A program made the translations under genes and the position numbers. Of a stretch of 24,964 nt of DNA, positions 14,422 through 21,847 are shown piece by piece. The notes beneath the pieces are model-generated. The model ran no database searches and was not told where the DNA came from. It was given only the letters and a program-made list of their open reading frames with translations. The stretch spans positions 1 to 24,964 of the forward strand of contig CAYPDX010000017.1 in the NCBI GenBank assembly GCA_964409695.1, read 5' to 3'. Numbering within the stretch: the first letter of the stretch is position 1; each line of letters begins with the position of its first letter. The DNA is from JABDAD01 sp964409695. GTDB lineage: Bacteria > Pseudomonadota > Alphaproteobacteria > Rickettsiales > Rickettsiaceae.

Positions 14422-14505
14422 TTAGTATACTATCAAACTAGCTTTATCTAAAGACTTTAGATTTTTGATAGTTTGTATTTCTTCCGAACGTCCAACAAAA
14501 TGCAT
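14422..14505 (-). pseudogene. N-terminal remnant of an AAA ATPase, cut by the IS element
   Basis: The minus strand from ATG at 14505 reads MHFVGRSEEIQTIKNLKSLD, then KASLIVY, then stops inside the IS edge. F-x-G-R-x-x-E-x-x-x-L plus a buried strand ending just before the expected G-R-R-R-x-G-K-T Walker A is the start of the archaeal-type ATPase_2/DUF234 family. The rest of the gene is missing. The 196 bases between this start and the permease gene at 14702 hold no convincing gene. A 69-codon plus-strand frame there (14465-14674) is antisense to this remnant and looks random. Confidence 0.55.
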
Positions 14506-14701
14506 GTTTCTAGTTACGCTGAATGACTTTGGTAATTTTGTACTACTATTGCCGAGTTACCACAAAAACTTTCAAAACCGCAATGCGAATATCATCAAAA
14601 CCATACAAATTGACTATATTATTGCTTCGCTTTATCTATTCAGTATAGAATCGCCATGGTATTTGCTTCTATAAAAAATACTAAAAACTAGGAATAAGTT
14701 T

Positions 14702-16396
14702 ATGGGAAAAAATATTTACGAGAAATTATATTACAATATTGTAATGATCGCATTAATTTGCGGTTTAGGATATGTTTTTTTGTTAGGTCTAAATACTATG
14801 TTTGGTCCACTTAGTACCCTTGATCAAAAAATTAATCTGGATCAATATAACTTGCCAGGATATCTACTAAGAACTGGGATAAGATTTTTTGTTGCAATGC
14901 TTATTTCCATAGTAGTAGCAATAACATATGCAACACTTGCTGCTAAAAATTTGAGATTGCGCCAGTTTCTTATACCTCTTCTTGATGTATTCCAATCAAT
15001 ACCTGTCCTTGGATATTTATCATTTACAGTAGCATTCTTTGTTAGTCTTGCGCCTAATAATATTTTTGGTATAGAGGTTGCTGTTATTTTTGCTATTGTT
15101 ACAGCTCAAGTATGGAATATGATATTTAGCGTCTATCAATCGCTCATTACAGTACCAAATGATCTATATGAAGTGGCGCGAATTTATAAATTGAATAAAT
15201 GGAAAATTTTCTGGCTTATTGAATTACCATTTGCGACACCTGGATTAATATGGAATATTATTCTATCTATGGCAGGGAGCTGGTTCTTTGTTGTGGCTCA
15301 AGAAGTTATAGCAGTTGGAACGCAAAGCTATATATTACCTGGAATGGGCGCATATATATCTCTAGCTTTACAGAATATGGATGTTAAAGCAATTGTAAGC
15401 GCTACATTAGCAATTATATGTTTAATATTTCTATTTAATGAACTGCTATTTAAGCCAATTGTTTCATGGAGTTATAAGTTTAGATATGAATTTAATGTTG
15501 GTGCTAATTCTAAGAGCAATTCATGGCTTTTAAACTATTTACAACAAGCAAGCGTGGTGACTTATGTTTTTTCGCTTATTAAAATAATATTTAGCTTCCT
15601 ATTAAACATGCAGATACCTAAGTGTATAAGCAATAGAAGCGCATTCATTAGTTTGTTTTTTGAAATATTATGGTGGATATCAACAGCTATTATAGCAATC
15701 ATTCTTTACAAAAAAATACATCAAATATGTCATGGTAATTTAAAATTATCTGATGTTACGGAGACTATAAAATATGGTTCATTCACAGCCGCGAGAATAA
15801 TGATACTTTTATTGCTATGCTCGTTAATATGGGTCCCAATTGGGATATATATAGGTTTAAGGCCGAAGCTTGCTGCCATTGTACAGCCGATAACCCAATT
15901 TTTAACTGCAATGCCTGCAAATCTTTATTATCCAATTTTTGTTACAACGATTATTTATTATAAATTAAACCCTGATATTTGGCTTAGTATAATGCTAATC
16001 ATCGGTTCTCAGTGGTATATTCTTTATAATGTTATTGGTGGTGCTCAAACTATTCCGACAGAGCTTTTAGAAGCTGCAAAAATCTTTAGAATAAAATTTA
16101 TACATAGGTTATTTAAGATTATTTTACCAGCAATAGCCCCATATTATATGACTGGAATGATTACAGCAGCTGGTGCATCTTGGAATGCAAGTATAGTCGC
16201 AGAAATTATGACATGGGGGGGTACGACTTTAACAGCCTCTGGTCTCGGATCTTACATAACACAAAATACCAATGAAGGTAATTTTGCGCATATTTCACTT
16301 GGGTTAATGGTAATGTGTGCATTTGTAGTTACAATCAATCGCTTCATATGGAAGCCATTATATAATTACGTTTCTATAAGATATCGCTTAGAATAG
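14702..16396 (+). CDS. ABC importer double permease, nitrate/sulfonate/taurine type
   Basis: This 564-residue inner-membrane protein consists of two fused binding-protein-dependent permease domains. The first EAA loop is EVARIYKLNKWKIFWLIELP (157-176) followed by ATPG; the second begins ELLEAAKIFRIKFIHRL at 454. About twelve hydrophobic segments are visible, with a cytoplasmic linker and extra helices around 250-350. Such fused permeases pair with an ATPase carrying a C-terminal associated domain, and exactly such a gene follows after 13 bases. The ATG is preceded by AGGAATAA. No periplasmic binding protein is encoded here, so the substrate is unknown; the family includes nitrate, sulfonate, taurine, thiamine-precursor and bicarbonate importers. 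The gene is intact although the upstream DNA is insertion debris. Confidence 0.87.
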   Translation: MGKNIYEKLYYNIVMIALICGLGYVFLLGLNTMFGPLSTLDQKINLDQYNLPGYLLRTGIRFFVAMLISIVVAITYATLAAKNLRLRQFLIPLLDVFQSIPVLGYLSFTVAFFVSLAPNNIFGIEVAVIFAIVTAQVWNMIFSVYQSLITVPNDLYEVARIYKLNKWKIFWLIELPFATPGLIWNIILSMAGSWFFVVAQEVIAVGTQSYILPGMGAYISLALQNMDVKAIVSATLAIICLIFLFNELLFKPIVSWSYKFRYEFNVGANSKSNSWLLNYLQQASVVTYVFSLIKIIFSFLLNMQIPKCISNRSAFISLFFEILWWISTAIIAIILYKKIHQICHGNLKLSDVTETIKYGSFTAARIMILLLLCSLIWVPIGIYIGLRPKLAAIVQPITQFLTAMPANLYYPIFVTTIIYYKLNPDIWLSIMLIIGSQWYILYNVIGGAQTIPTELLEAAKIFRIKFIHRLFKIILPAIAPYYMTGMITAAGASWNASIVAEIMTWGGTTLTASGLGSYITQNTNEGNFAHISLGLMVMCAFVVTINRFIWKPLYNYVSIRYRLE

Positions 16397-16409
16397 GAGA
16401 AAGGACACA

Positions 16410-17702
16410 ATGGGAAAAAAGAAAATACTGCAACTTGCAAATATTTCAAAAAGTTTTAAGCACAATGATAATGAGCTTACTATACTTGATGATATTAATC
16501 TTGATATATTTGATGGGGAAATCATAGGAATTCTTGGAAGGTCAGGATCAGGAAAATCAACTTTACTTAGAATAATCTCAAGTCTTATAGAAGCGAGTTC
16601 TGGAGATATTTTATATAATAATAAACCAATTAAAAATGCAGCTCCGCGAATTTCAATGATTTTCCAAACATTCGCTCTGATTCCATGGCTTACTGTATTT
16701 GAAAATGTAGCTCTTGGTCTTGATGAACATAATTTGTCTAAATCTGAAATTAAGGATAAAGTTTTGAAATCGATAAATCTTGTAGGATTAGGAGGGTATG
16801 GGGAAGCTTATCCAAAGGAAATGTCAGGGGGTATGAGGCAAAGAGTTGGTTTTGCAAGAGCGCTAGTTGTTGATCCTGAGATATTGCTGATGGATGAACC
16901 ATTTTCTGCGCTTGATTATCTTACGGCTAATACTCTTAAAAGCGATTTGCTAGGATTATGGGCAAATCGCAGTCTTTCATCATTAAAATCAATTATTATC
17001 GTTACACATAGTATTGAAGAAGCTGTTAAATTATGCGATAGAGTAATTGTATTATCTTCCAATCCGGGAAAAGTTATTGCAAATGTCAAAGTAGAAATGA
17101 AGCATCCTAGAGATGAAACTTCTGAAGAATTTCATGAAATACTTGATAGTTTATTCTTAGCGATGACAAATTCTGCAACTGCGCAAGAGAAAAATACTGA
17201 TATTAGTATACATCAATATCCTCAGCAAATATCAGTAGTGACATTATTTCATGTCATGCTTACAATAAAAGAAAAATCAGATAATAATATTAGTATTAAA
17301 AAAATATCTACAGATTTAAAATTAACTAACGAAAGGTTAGTTGCAATTCTTGATTCATTAGTATTATTGAAATTTATAGATATTGATGAGCATAATATTA
17401 AATTATCATCAGATGGGTTAGTTTTACTTGAGTCTGAGGAAGATGAACAAAAGAGAATTTTTAGAGATCATCTTCTACGCATTCCTTATGTTAGTGATAT
17501 ATATAAGCTTTTGGTAAAAACAGAAAATGGTAGTATATCAAAGACTGACATGTTGTTAATGTTAGAGAAGAATTTTAATCATAGCCAATCTGTAAAAATA
17601 TTAGATGCTACAATTTCTTGGGCTAGATATGCGGATTTATTCTCTTATGACGTAATAAAAGAAGAGCTTTGTATTGATCAACATTTTGCGATTAAGGTTT
17701 AA
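16410..17702 (+). CDS. ABC importer ATPase with C-terminal AAA-associated domain
   Basis: This 430-residue ATPase powers the preceding double permease. The nucleotide-binding domain (1-250) has Walker A GRSGSGKST (43-51), Q-loop Gln86, signature MSGGMRQRV (138-146), Walker B ILLMDEP (158-164), and the H-loop His200 in VTHS. Residues about 265-425 form the AAA_assoc_C-type domain found on a subset of nitrate/sulfonate-class ATPases, with a winged-helix-like segment (ISIKKISTDLKLTNERLVAI) that may sense a ligand or regulate transport. A strong Shine-Dalgarno region, AGGAGAAAGGA, precedes the ATG. The stop is only five bases from the stop of the convergent AEC transporter gene, with no terminator between them. 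Confidence 0.9.
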   Translation: MGKKKILQLANISKSFKHNDNELTILDDINLDIFDGEIIGILGRSGSGKSTLLRIISSLIEASSGDILYNNKPIKNAAPRISMIFQTFALIPWLTVFENVALGLDEHNLSKSEIKDKVLKSINLVGLGGYGEAYPKEMSGGMRQRVGFARALVVDPEILLMDEPFSALDYLTANTLKSDLLGLWANRSLSSLKSIIIVTHSIEEAVKLCDRVIVLSSNPGKVIANVKVEMKHPRDETSEEFHEILDSLFLAMTNSATAQEKNTDISIHQYPQQISVVTLFHVMLTIKEKSDNNISIKKISTDLKLTNERLVAILDSLVLLKFIDIDEHNIKLSSDGLVLLESEEDEQKRIFRDHLLRIPYVSDIYKLLVKTENGSISKTDMLLMLEKNFNHSQSVKILDATISWARYADLFSYDVIKEELCIDQHFAIKV

Positions 17703-17707
17703 TATTT

Positions 17708-18637
17708 TTACCCGGCTTCGCCAATTGTTAGCATCGCTATTATTGGGATGAATATCAAAGAGAATAAACATGATAATAGCACTGATGTAGCAACCCGCTC
17801 TGGGTGGAATTTCATTATAGACGAAATCACTATAGTGTTTGCAGCTATTGGTGCGCTTGAAAGTAGGATTAGAGCTTGGTGCTCTGGCGTGTCGTACCAT
17901 TTTAGCACTAATTTATCGAGCATTATGAATGTATATATTACAACTGGGAAGACAATGAATTTTGAAAAGAAAGCAGCTGCTGTAAATTTATAATCTACCT
18001 CAAAATTTTTCAGCCTAGACATGCCAAGTCCTATCATCATCATTCCAAGAATTGAATATGCACCTCGCATATTAAATACAAAATCATCTAAAAAATCTGG
18101 AAGTGTTAATCCAAGCAAGCTACATATACATCCAATAGTAAAAGCGTGAAGCATAGGAAGTCGTAAAACTTGTTTTACGCTCTCTCTCGTTGAACTTATT
18201 GATCGAGCACATACATAATAACCGACTGACGATTCATATATATTTACCCCTACTACAGCCATCATATATATACTCAAAGTGTAGTCATCGAATAAAGAAG
18301 CTGCGATTGGTAACATGAAATAACCAGTATTACCGCTTCCAGCGCTTGTGGCTAAAATATTTCTTGACTCATTATCCCAGTATTTATCATACATATGATA
18401 TGCGATAAAACATAATAAACATGAGATTGAAAATGTTATAAAGGCAATACCAATATCAGCAAAAGTTAGGCTAGCGCTTGCTGGTATTGAAAAAAAGACA
18501 ATAGGGGCTATGAAATAAAATAATAGAGATGCTATGCTTTCACGCTCTACTTTCTCTGTTCTACCAGCGACATATCCTATGATAACGCTTAGTAAAATCG
18601 AAATGATTTTAAAGAATAAAGCCGAAAAAAGAAGCAT
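17708..18637 (-). CDS. AEC family transporter (auxin efflux carrier/malonate-malate type)
   Basis: This 309-residue membrane protein has about ten hydrophobic segments in two inverted five-helix halves. The N-terminal half has LLSVIIGYVAGR (about 16-27) and the segment SAGSGNTGYFMLPIAASLFD (98-117), the N-T-G-x-x-x-x-P motif of AEC transporters (PF03547). The C-terminal half carries SSAPIAANTIVISSIM (about 264-279), matching the family's conserved P-x-A-x-x-x unwound helix. Bacterial members move dicarboxylates such as malonate and malate, or other anions; the substrate here is not known. It is the last gene of a minus-strand series, 93 bases past the M15 peptidase. A second, only distantly similar AEC gene lies at 20855. 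Confidence 0.83.
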   Translation of the reverse strand: MLLFSALFFKIISILLSVIIGYVAGRTEKVERESIASLLFYFIAPIVFFSIPASASLTFADIGIAFITFSISCLLCFIAYHMYDKYWDNESRNILATSAGSGNTGYFMLPIAASLFDDYTLSIYMMAVVGVNIYESSVGYYVCARSISSTRESVKQVLRLPMLHAFTIGCICSLLGLTLPDFLDDFVFNMRGAYSILGMMMIGLGMSRLKNFEVDYKFTAAAFFSKFIVFPVVIYTFIMLDKLVLKWYDTPEHQALILLSSAPIAANTIVISSIMKFHPERVATSVLLSCLFSLIFIPIIAMLTIGEAG

Positions 18638-18730
18638 TTTTTAAATAAAATATTATAACTTGATGATTCTACACTTGCGCAAAATAAAAGCAATTTATTA
18701 GCATTGTGAATGTTATTTATTCTATATAAT

Positions 18731-19393
18731 TTATTGAAAAATATGTTTTTGCCACAATTCTTGCGCGGCGATAATGTCAGATATTGCAAGTTTTTCAGCC
18801 AATACTCTGTTTACTTGAAAGTGATGGTAATCTATAGGGTCATTCCATGAGCCTCCCCAAACATCAAATCCGTTTTTAAGAAAAATATCTACGATAGGTT
18901 CAACCATGCCTGGACGTAAATTACCTCTATTTAAGTAATCTTTCCCAGTAGATGGGTAAATAGAGCAATTGGATTTCTGAAATTTTGTTTCAAAATCAGA
19001 AATCATAGGGTTTTGAGCGGGGTTAACATCAATCGCAAGACCATATGCGTGTATTGATAATATGCCAGTTCCAGTAATTAATCTATTATTGAAGCATGAA
19101 GAATTATTTTCTTCCATTGAAGTGCTATCATGGTAATTATATGTATCTAGTAGCTTTACAGAATTAATGGGAAATTCCGCGACTAGAAGAGTTTTAAAGA
19201 TATTTATCACGCTTTCGGCTGCAACATCTAGAACCAGAAGTTCACCAGTTTTTATTTCATTTTCAAAATTTACATGAGAAATTCTCACTTTTTTCAATCT
19301 CCCCAGAGATATTGGGCATTTATCATTCCATCCATTATTTTTGATGAGAAGATTTTTAAATTCATGGGTTAGTTCTTCGATTTCAAAGTTCAT
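18731..19393 (-). CDS. M15-family D,D- or L,D-peptidase-like zinc protein
   Basis: This 220-residue protein has the M15 zinc-peptidase signature. S-x-H-x-x-G-x-A-x-D-V-N appears as SIHAYGLAIDVN (zinc ligands His115 and Asp122), and Asp188-x-x-His191-Phe lies in DPIDYHHF, with WGGSWND (179-185) directly before it as in VanY-like enzymes. M15 enzymes cut D-Ala-D-Ala or L-Ala-D-Glu bonds of peptidoglycan or its fragments. No signal peptide or membrane segment is evident, so it may act on recycled muropeptides in the cytoplasm, be exported another way, or be secreted. Its ATG overlaps the trmB stop by four bases (ATGA), an odd partnership that suggests shared transcription rather than shared pathway. 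Confidence 0.78.
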   Translation of the reverse strand: MNFEIEELTHEFKNLLIKNNGWNDKCPISLGRLKKVRISHVNFENEIKTGELLVLDVAAESVINIFKTLLVAEFPINSVKLLDTYNYHDSTSMEENNSSCFNNRLITGTGILSIHAYGLAIDVNPAQNPMISDFETKFQKSNCSIYPSTGKDYLNRGNLRPGMVEPIVDIFLKNGFDVWGGSWNDPIDYHHFQVNRVLAEKLAISDIIAAQELWQKHIFQ

Positions 19394-20046
19394 AATTTTT
19401 TCAATATTAAAAATTGTGGTTTTCTGCCCGCTTCTATTGCTTTTGAGTTATATTTTGTTTGTATATAACCATCATGAGCTATTGATTTATCGGAATTATT
19501 ATCAGAAAAGCCGTTTGCTACGGCTAATTTTAAGACGCTATCTACATAATCTGGTATGTCACTTGCGAATATAAGATACCCAGCTGATTTTAGCAAATTA
19601 TGGATATGTTCTATTCTAGAATTATTTACAAATCTTCTTTTTTTCTGATTTGTTTTTGGCCATGGGTCTGGGAAGAGAATATATATAATTGAGCAAGTTT
19701 GCTCTGGAATATTTTTTAAAACAAGGTCGGCATCATCAGGCCATAATTTAAAATTTGTGATATTTTCAGCTTTTGCGAGTTTAAGGCAATTTGCTACACC
19801 ATTCAAATAAGGTTCGCAGCCTATATAAGTTATGTCAGGATTAAGTTTGCACTGATTAATAAAATGTTCTGCCATGCCAATGCCGATTTCTATTACAAAC
19901 TCATTTTTAATATTTTTTAGAGGCTCGTTCTCCTCTATTAAATGATTCGGTAAATTTTCTTCAATTAGATTTTTTTGGATGTTAGACAGAGATTTTCCAA
20001 TTCTTCTGGCAAAAGAGCGAAGAAGTGGCTGTTTTTCTGTATTCAT
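19390..20046 (-). CDS. trmB: tRNA (guanine-N7)-methyltransferase (m7G46)
   Basis: This 218-residue SAM-dependent enzyme makes m7G46 in the variable loop of tRNAs. The SAM-binding motif is VIEIGIGMAEH (51-61), and the diagnostic catalytic block LFPDPWPK (124-131) is followed by KRR at 136-138. The C-terminal TKYNSKAIEAGRKP (197-210) matches the conserved T-x-Y-x-x-K-A-x-x-x-G. The frame extends back to 20127, but MNTEKQPLLRSFARR is the family N terminus (L-R-S-F-x-R-R). That ATG (20046-20044) overlaps the TGA of the nucleotidyltransferase gene, and the stop overlaps the M15 start, so the gene is coupled on both sides. The variable loop of the tRNA at 8996 (TTGTC) has a G in the appropriate place. 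Confidence 0.92.
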   Translation of the reverse strand: MNTEKQPLLRSFARRIGKSLSNIQKNLIEENLPNHLIEENEPLKNIKNEFVIEIGIGMAEHFINQCKLNPDITYIGCEPYLNGVANCLKLAKAENITNFKLWPDDADLVLKNIPEQTCSIIYILFPDPWPKTNQKKRRFVNNSRIEHIHNLLKSAGYLIFASDIPDYVDSVLKLAVANGFSDNNSDKSIAHDGYIQTKYNSKAIEAGRKPQFLILKKL

Positions 20047-20345
20047 TTCGGTTGCTGAGAATTTTCTTGCAAACAAACCATATCTTTTTTTATTATTTTT
20101 TGCATATTTGTATCGCATTTGTGCCAATCGACAATATCAACTTTGTAAGGTAAGTTGGATTCTTCAAAATCTTCTTCTAATTCCATTAGTTTTTTTTCTG
20201 GAATTTTATCAAAAAAACATAGATCAATATCAGACAATTTTTTGGCTCCGCCTTTTACTCTAGATCCAAAAATATAAAAACTATATGGATATTTACTTAG
20301 AATTTCTTTTGCTATTTTTAAATGTTTTTCTTCGATCTTTAACAT
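20043..20345 (-). CDS. Minimal nucleotidyltransferase (MNT antitoxin-like)
   Basis: This 100-residue protein has the polymerase-beta fold signature GSRVKGGAKKLSDIDL (27-42), with metal ligands Asp39 and Asp41 and a third acidic position Asp70 in KVDIVD. In characterised HEPN-MNT pairs, the MNT protein neutralises the HEPN ribonuclease by transferring AMP to it. The gene starts directly after the HEPN stop with no gap (20346/20345) and ends in an ATGA overlap with trmB. Both catalytic aspartates of the GS-x-n-D-x-D motif are intact, so an active enzyme is expected. Confidence 0.85.
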   Translation of the reverse strand: MLKIEEKHLKIAKEILSKYPYSFYIFGSRVKGGAKKLSDIDLCFFDKIPEKKLMELEEDFEESNLPYKVDIVDWHKCDTNMQKIIKKDMVCLQENSQQPK

Positions 20346-20720
20346 CTATGCACCTATGTTTTTTAGAAATTTTTTAATTTCTTTGGAAAATAGAGGTGTA
20401 ATTGATAGAACTTCTAAAGCTTCTTTCTCAACATACGTATGTACAGTCATATTGCGCTTTCTTAAAAAATCAAACCATATTTCGGGGTCGTTGATAAATC
20501 CTTCAAGAGCAGCCATACGGAATGTTTCTTTCGGCGAATTTGCAATTTTTCCTCTTTCTTGTAGTAATCTCCTCATTGTTTTCCAGCTAAGCTCAAAACA
20601 ATATTCGAAGGCTTGAATGGTACCAGCTTGTTCTTGCTCAGTTTTATCATTTACTCTAAATTTTTCAAATTTCTCAAATGCTTTGAGTAATGAAGAAATA
20701 TCAATTTCACCAATTAACAT
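20346..20720 (-). CDS. HEPN-fold protein, HI0074 family (MNT partner, possible toxin)
   Basis: This 124-residue all-helical protein belongs to the HI0074/nucleotidyltransferase substrate-binding family. Typical landmarks are the helix TIQAFEYCFELSWKTMRRLL (34-53), SPKETFRMA (62-70) and the RKRNMTVHTY segment (87-96) with Arg89-Asn90-x3-His94, the R-x4-6-H motif that is the ribonuclease site in HEPN toxins. It is first in the operon HEPN-MNT-trmB-M15. A TATAAT lies upstream on this strand (20751-20756), 30 bases before the ATG. Some HI0074 members may act purely as partners of the nucleotidyltransferase, so toxicity is inference. Confidence 0.83.
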   Translation of the reverse strand: MLIGEIDISSLLKAFEKFEKFRVNDKTEQEQAGTIQAFEYCFELSWKTMRRLLQERGKIANSPKETFRMAALEGFINDPEIWFDFLRKRNMTVHTYVEKEALEVLSITPLFSKEIKKFLKNIGA

Positions 20721-20750
20721 TGTATGCCTTTTAGATAGTTATACGTGTTT

Positions 20751-20777
20751 ATTATACATTCCTATTAGACTATAGTC
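20751..20777 (-). promoter_or_regulatory. -10 box and 10-base palindrome upstream of the HEPN-MNT operon
   Basis: On the minus strand a TATAAT is at 20756-20751. The perfect palindrome GACTATAGTC at 20768-20777 covers the region where the -35 would sit. A repressor site for operon autoregulation is a reasonable guess. No good -35 consensus is visible. Confidence 0.35.
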
Positions 20778-20854
20778 ATTCAAAATTTATTGCTCTTTCA
20801 AAAAGGATGACAATATGTTAATATGCCGCGATCTGTCAACAGAATGCCTAGGAA

Positions 20855-21793
20855 ATGATACATATTATATCAAGTGTTTTGCCTATTTTTATTATTACGC
20901 TTCTTGGGAGGTTTATAAGATCATACTGGCTAAAATCTGATGAATTCTGGAGAGGCTTAGAGAATTTATCGTATTTTCTATTATTTCCCGTAGTGTTATT
21001 TAATTATATTATAGACGCTGATATAAGTTCTATTCACCTTATAAGGCTTGTTTTTGCATTAATGATAGCAACAAGCATAGTGGCTGTAGGGCTCATAATA
21101 TTTCAAAAAAAATACAACATAGATAATCAAGTATTTACCTCGATTTTTCAAGGTTCTATAAGATATAATAGTTATATTTTCTTTGCTCTAGGAGATGCTT
21201 TATACGGCAAGGATGGTATGGTTATCGTTTCTGTAATAGCAGCATATATGATAATTTTTACAAATGTTTTATCGGTAACTGTTTTTTCAATTTATACACC
21301 ATTAAAAGAAGAAGATAAATTACGTGGCTTCTCGCAATGGGGTTTTATGTTAAAGAATATTTCTACAAATCCATTGATTATTGCTAGTATAATTGGATTT
21401 TTTCTAAACTATCTTGATGTTACTTTAGCTCTTAGTGTTCATAGGACATTACAGACTCTTTCAAGCTCCGCTCTTGCAATTGGTATATTATGCGTTGGAG
21501 CAAGCTTGCGTTTTAATATATTATCAATTACCACTAATTTAGTAATTACTCTAAGTTGTATTATGAAGTTGCTTATTCTTCCAGCAATTACATTTTTAGT
21601 ATTTAAATTACTTGGTATCAAAGGCTTAGCTCATTCTGTTGGACTTCTATATAGTTCTCTTCCTACGGCTACAAATTCATATTTTCTTTCAAAGCAACTC
21701 GGTGGTGATGCAGAATCAATGTCTACAATTATTACTTTTAGCATTGTTCTTTCGGTCTTGTCATTGACTCTTCTAACGTATATTCTGACGTAA
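20855..21793 (+). CDS. AEC family transporter, probable organic-acid transporter upstream of malic enzyme
   Basis: This 312-residue membrane protein has about ten hydrophobic helices in two halves. Conserved AEC features are the opening MIHIISSVLPIFIITLLG, the region QGSIRYNSYIFFALGDALYG (about 98-117; R-x-N-x-x-x-x-x-A corresponds to the first unwound helix), and LPTATNSYFLSKQLGGDAE (269-287), the P-x-A-x-x-x-x-x-L-x-x-x-x-G-G-D of the second half. It sits 54 bases before the malic enzyme gene on the same strand with no terminator between them, suggesting malate or a related dicarboxylate as substrate by context. It is quite divergent from the AEC protein at 17.7 kb, so they are not a recent duplication. 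The ATG is preceded closely by CTAGGAA. Confidence 0.83.
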   Translation: MIHIISSVLPIFIITLLGRFIRSYWLKSDEFWRGLENLSYFLLFPVVLFNYIIDADISSIHLIRLVFALMIATSIVAVGLIIFQKKYNIDNQVFTSIFQGSIRYNSYIFFALGDALYGKDGMVIVSVIAAYMIIFTNVLSVTVFSIYTPLKEEDKLRGFSQWGFMLKNISTNPLIIASIIGFFLNYLDVTLALSVHRTLQTLSSSALAIGILCVGASLRFNILSITTNLVITLSCIMKLLILPAITFLVFKLLGIKGLAHSVGLLYSSLPTATNSYFLSKQLGGDAESMSTIITFSIVLSVLSLTLLTYILT

Positions 21794-21847
21794 TACTAAT
21801 AGAACTTGGTATTATAAATTATAGAAAATGCATAACATAAGGTACAT

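Noticed and set aside
14465..14674. 69-residue plus-strand frame between the IS element and the permease
   Set aside because: It is antisense to an ATPase remnant, has no Shine-Dalgarno sequence and shows no recognisable composition or motif.
17748..17993. Plus-strand frame inside the AEC gene
   Set aside because: It is an antisense shadow of the conserved membrane protein on the minus strand.
20047..20127. 27-residue N-terminal extension of TrmB
   Set aside because: It overlaps the end of the nucleotidyltransferase gene; the ATG at 20046 fits the ATGA overlap and the L-R-S-F-x-R-R start of the family.
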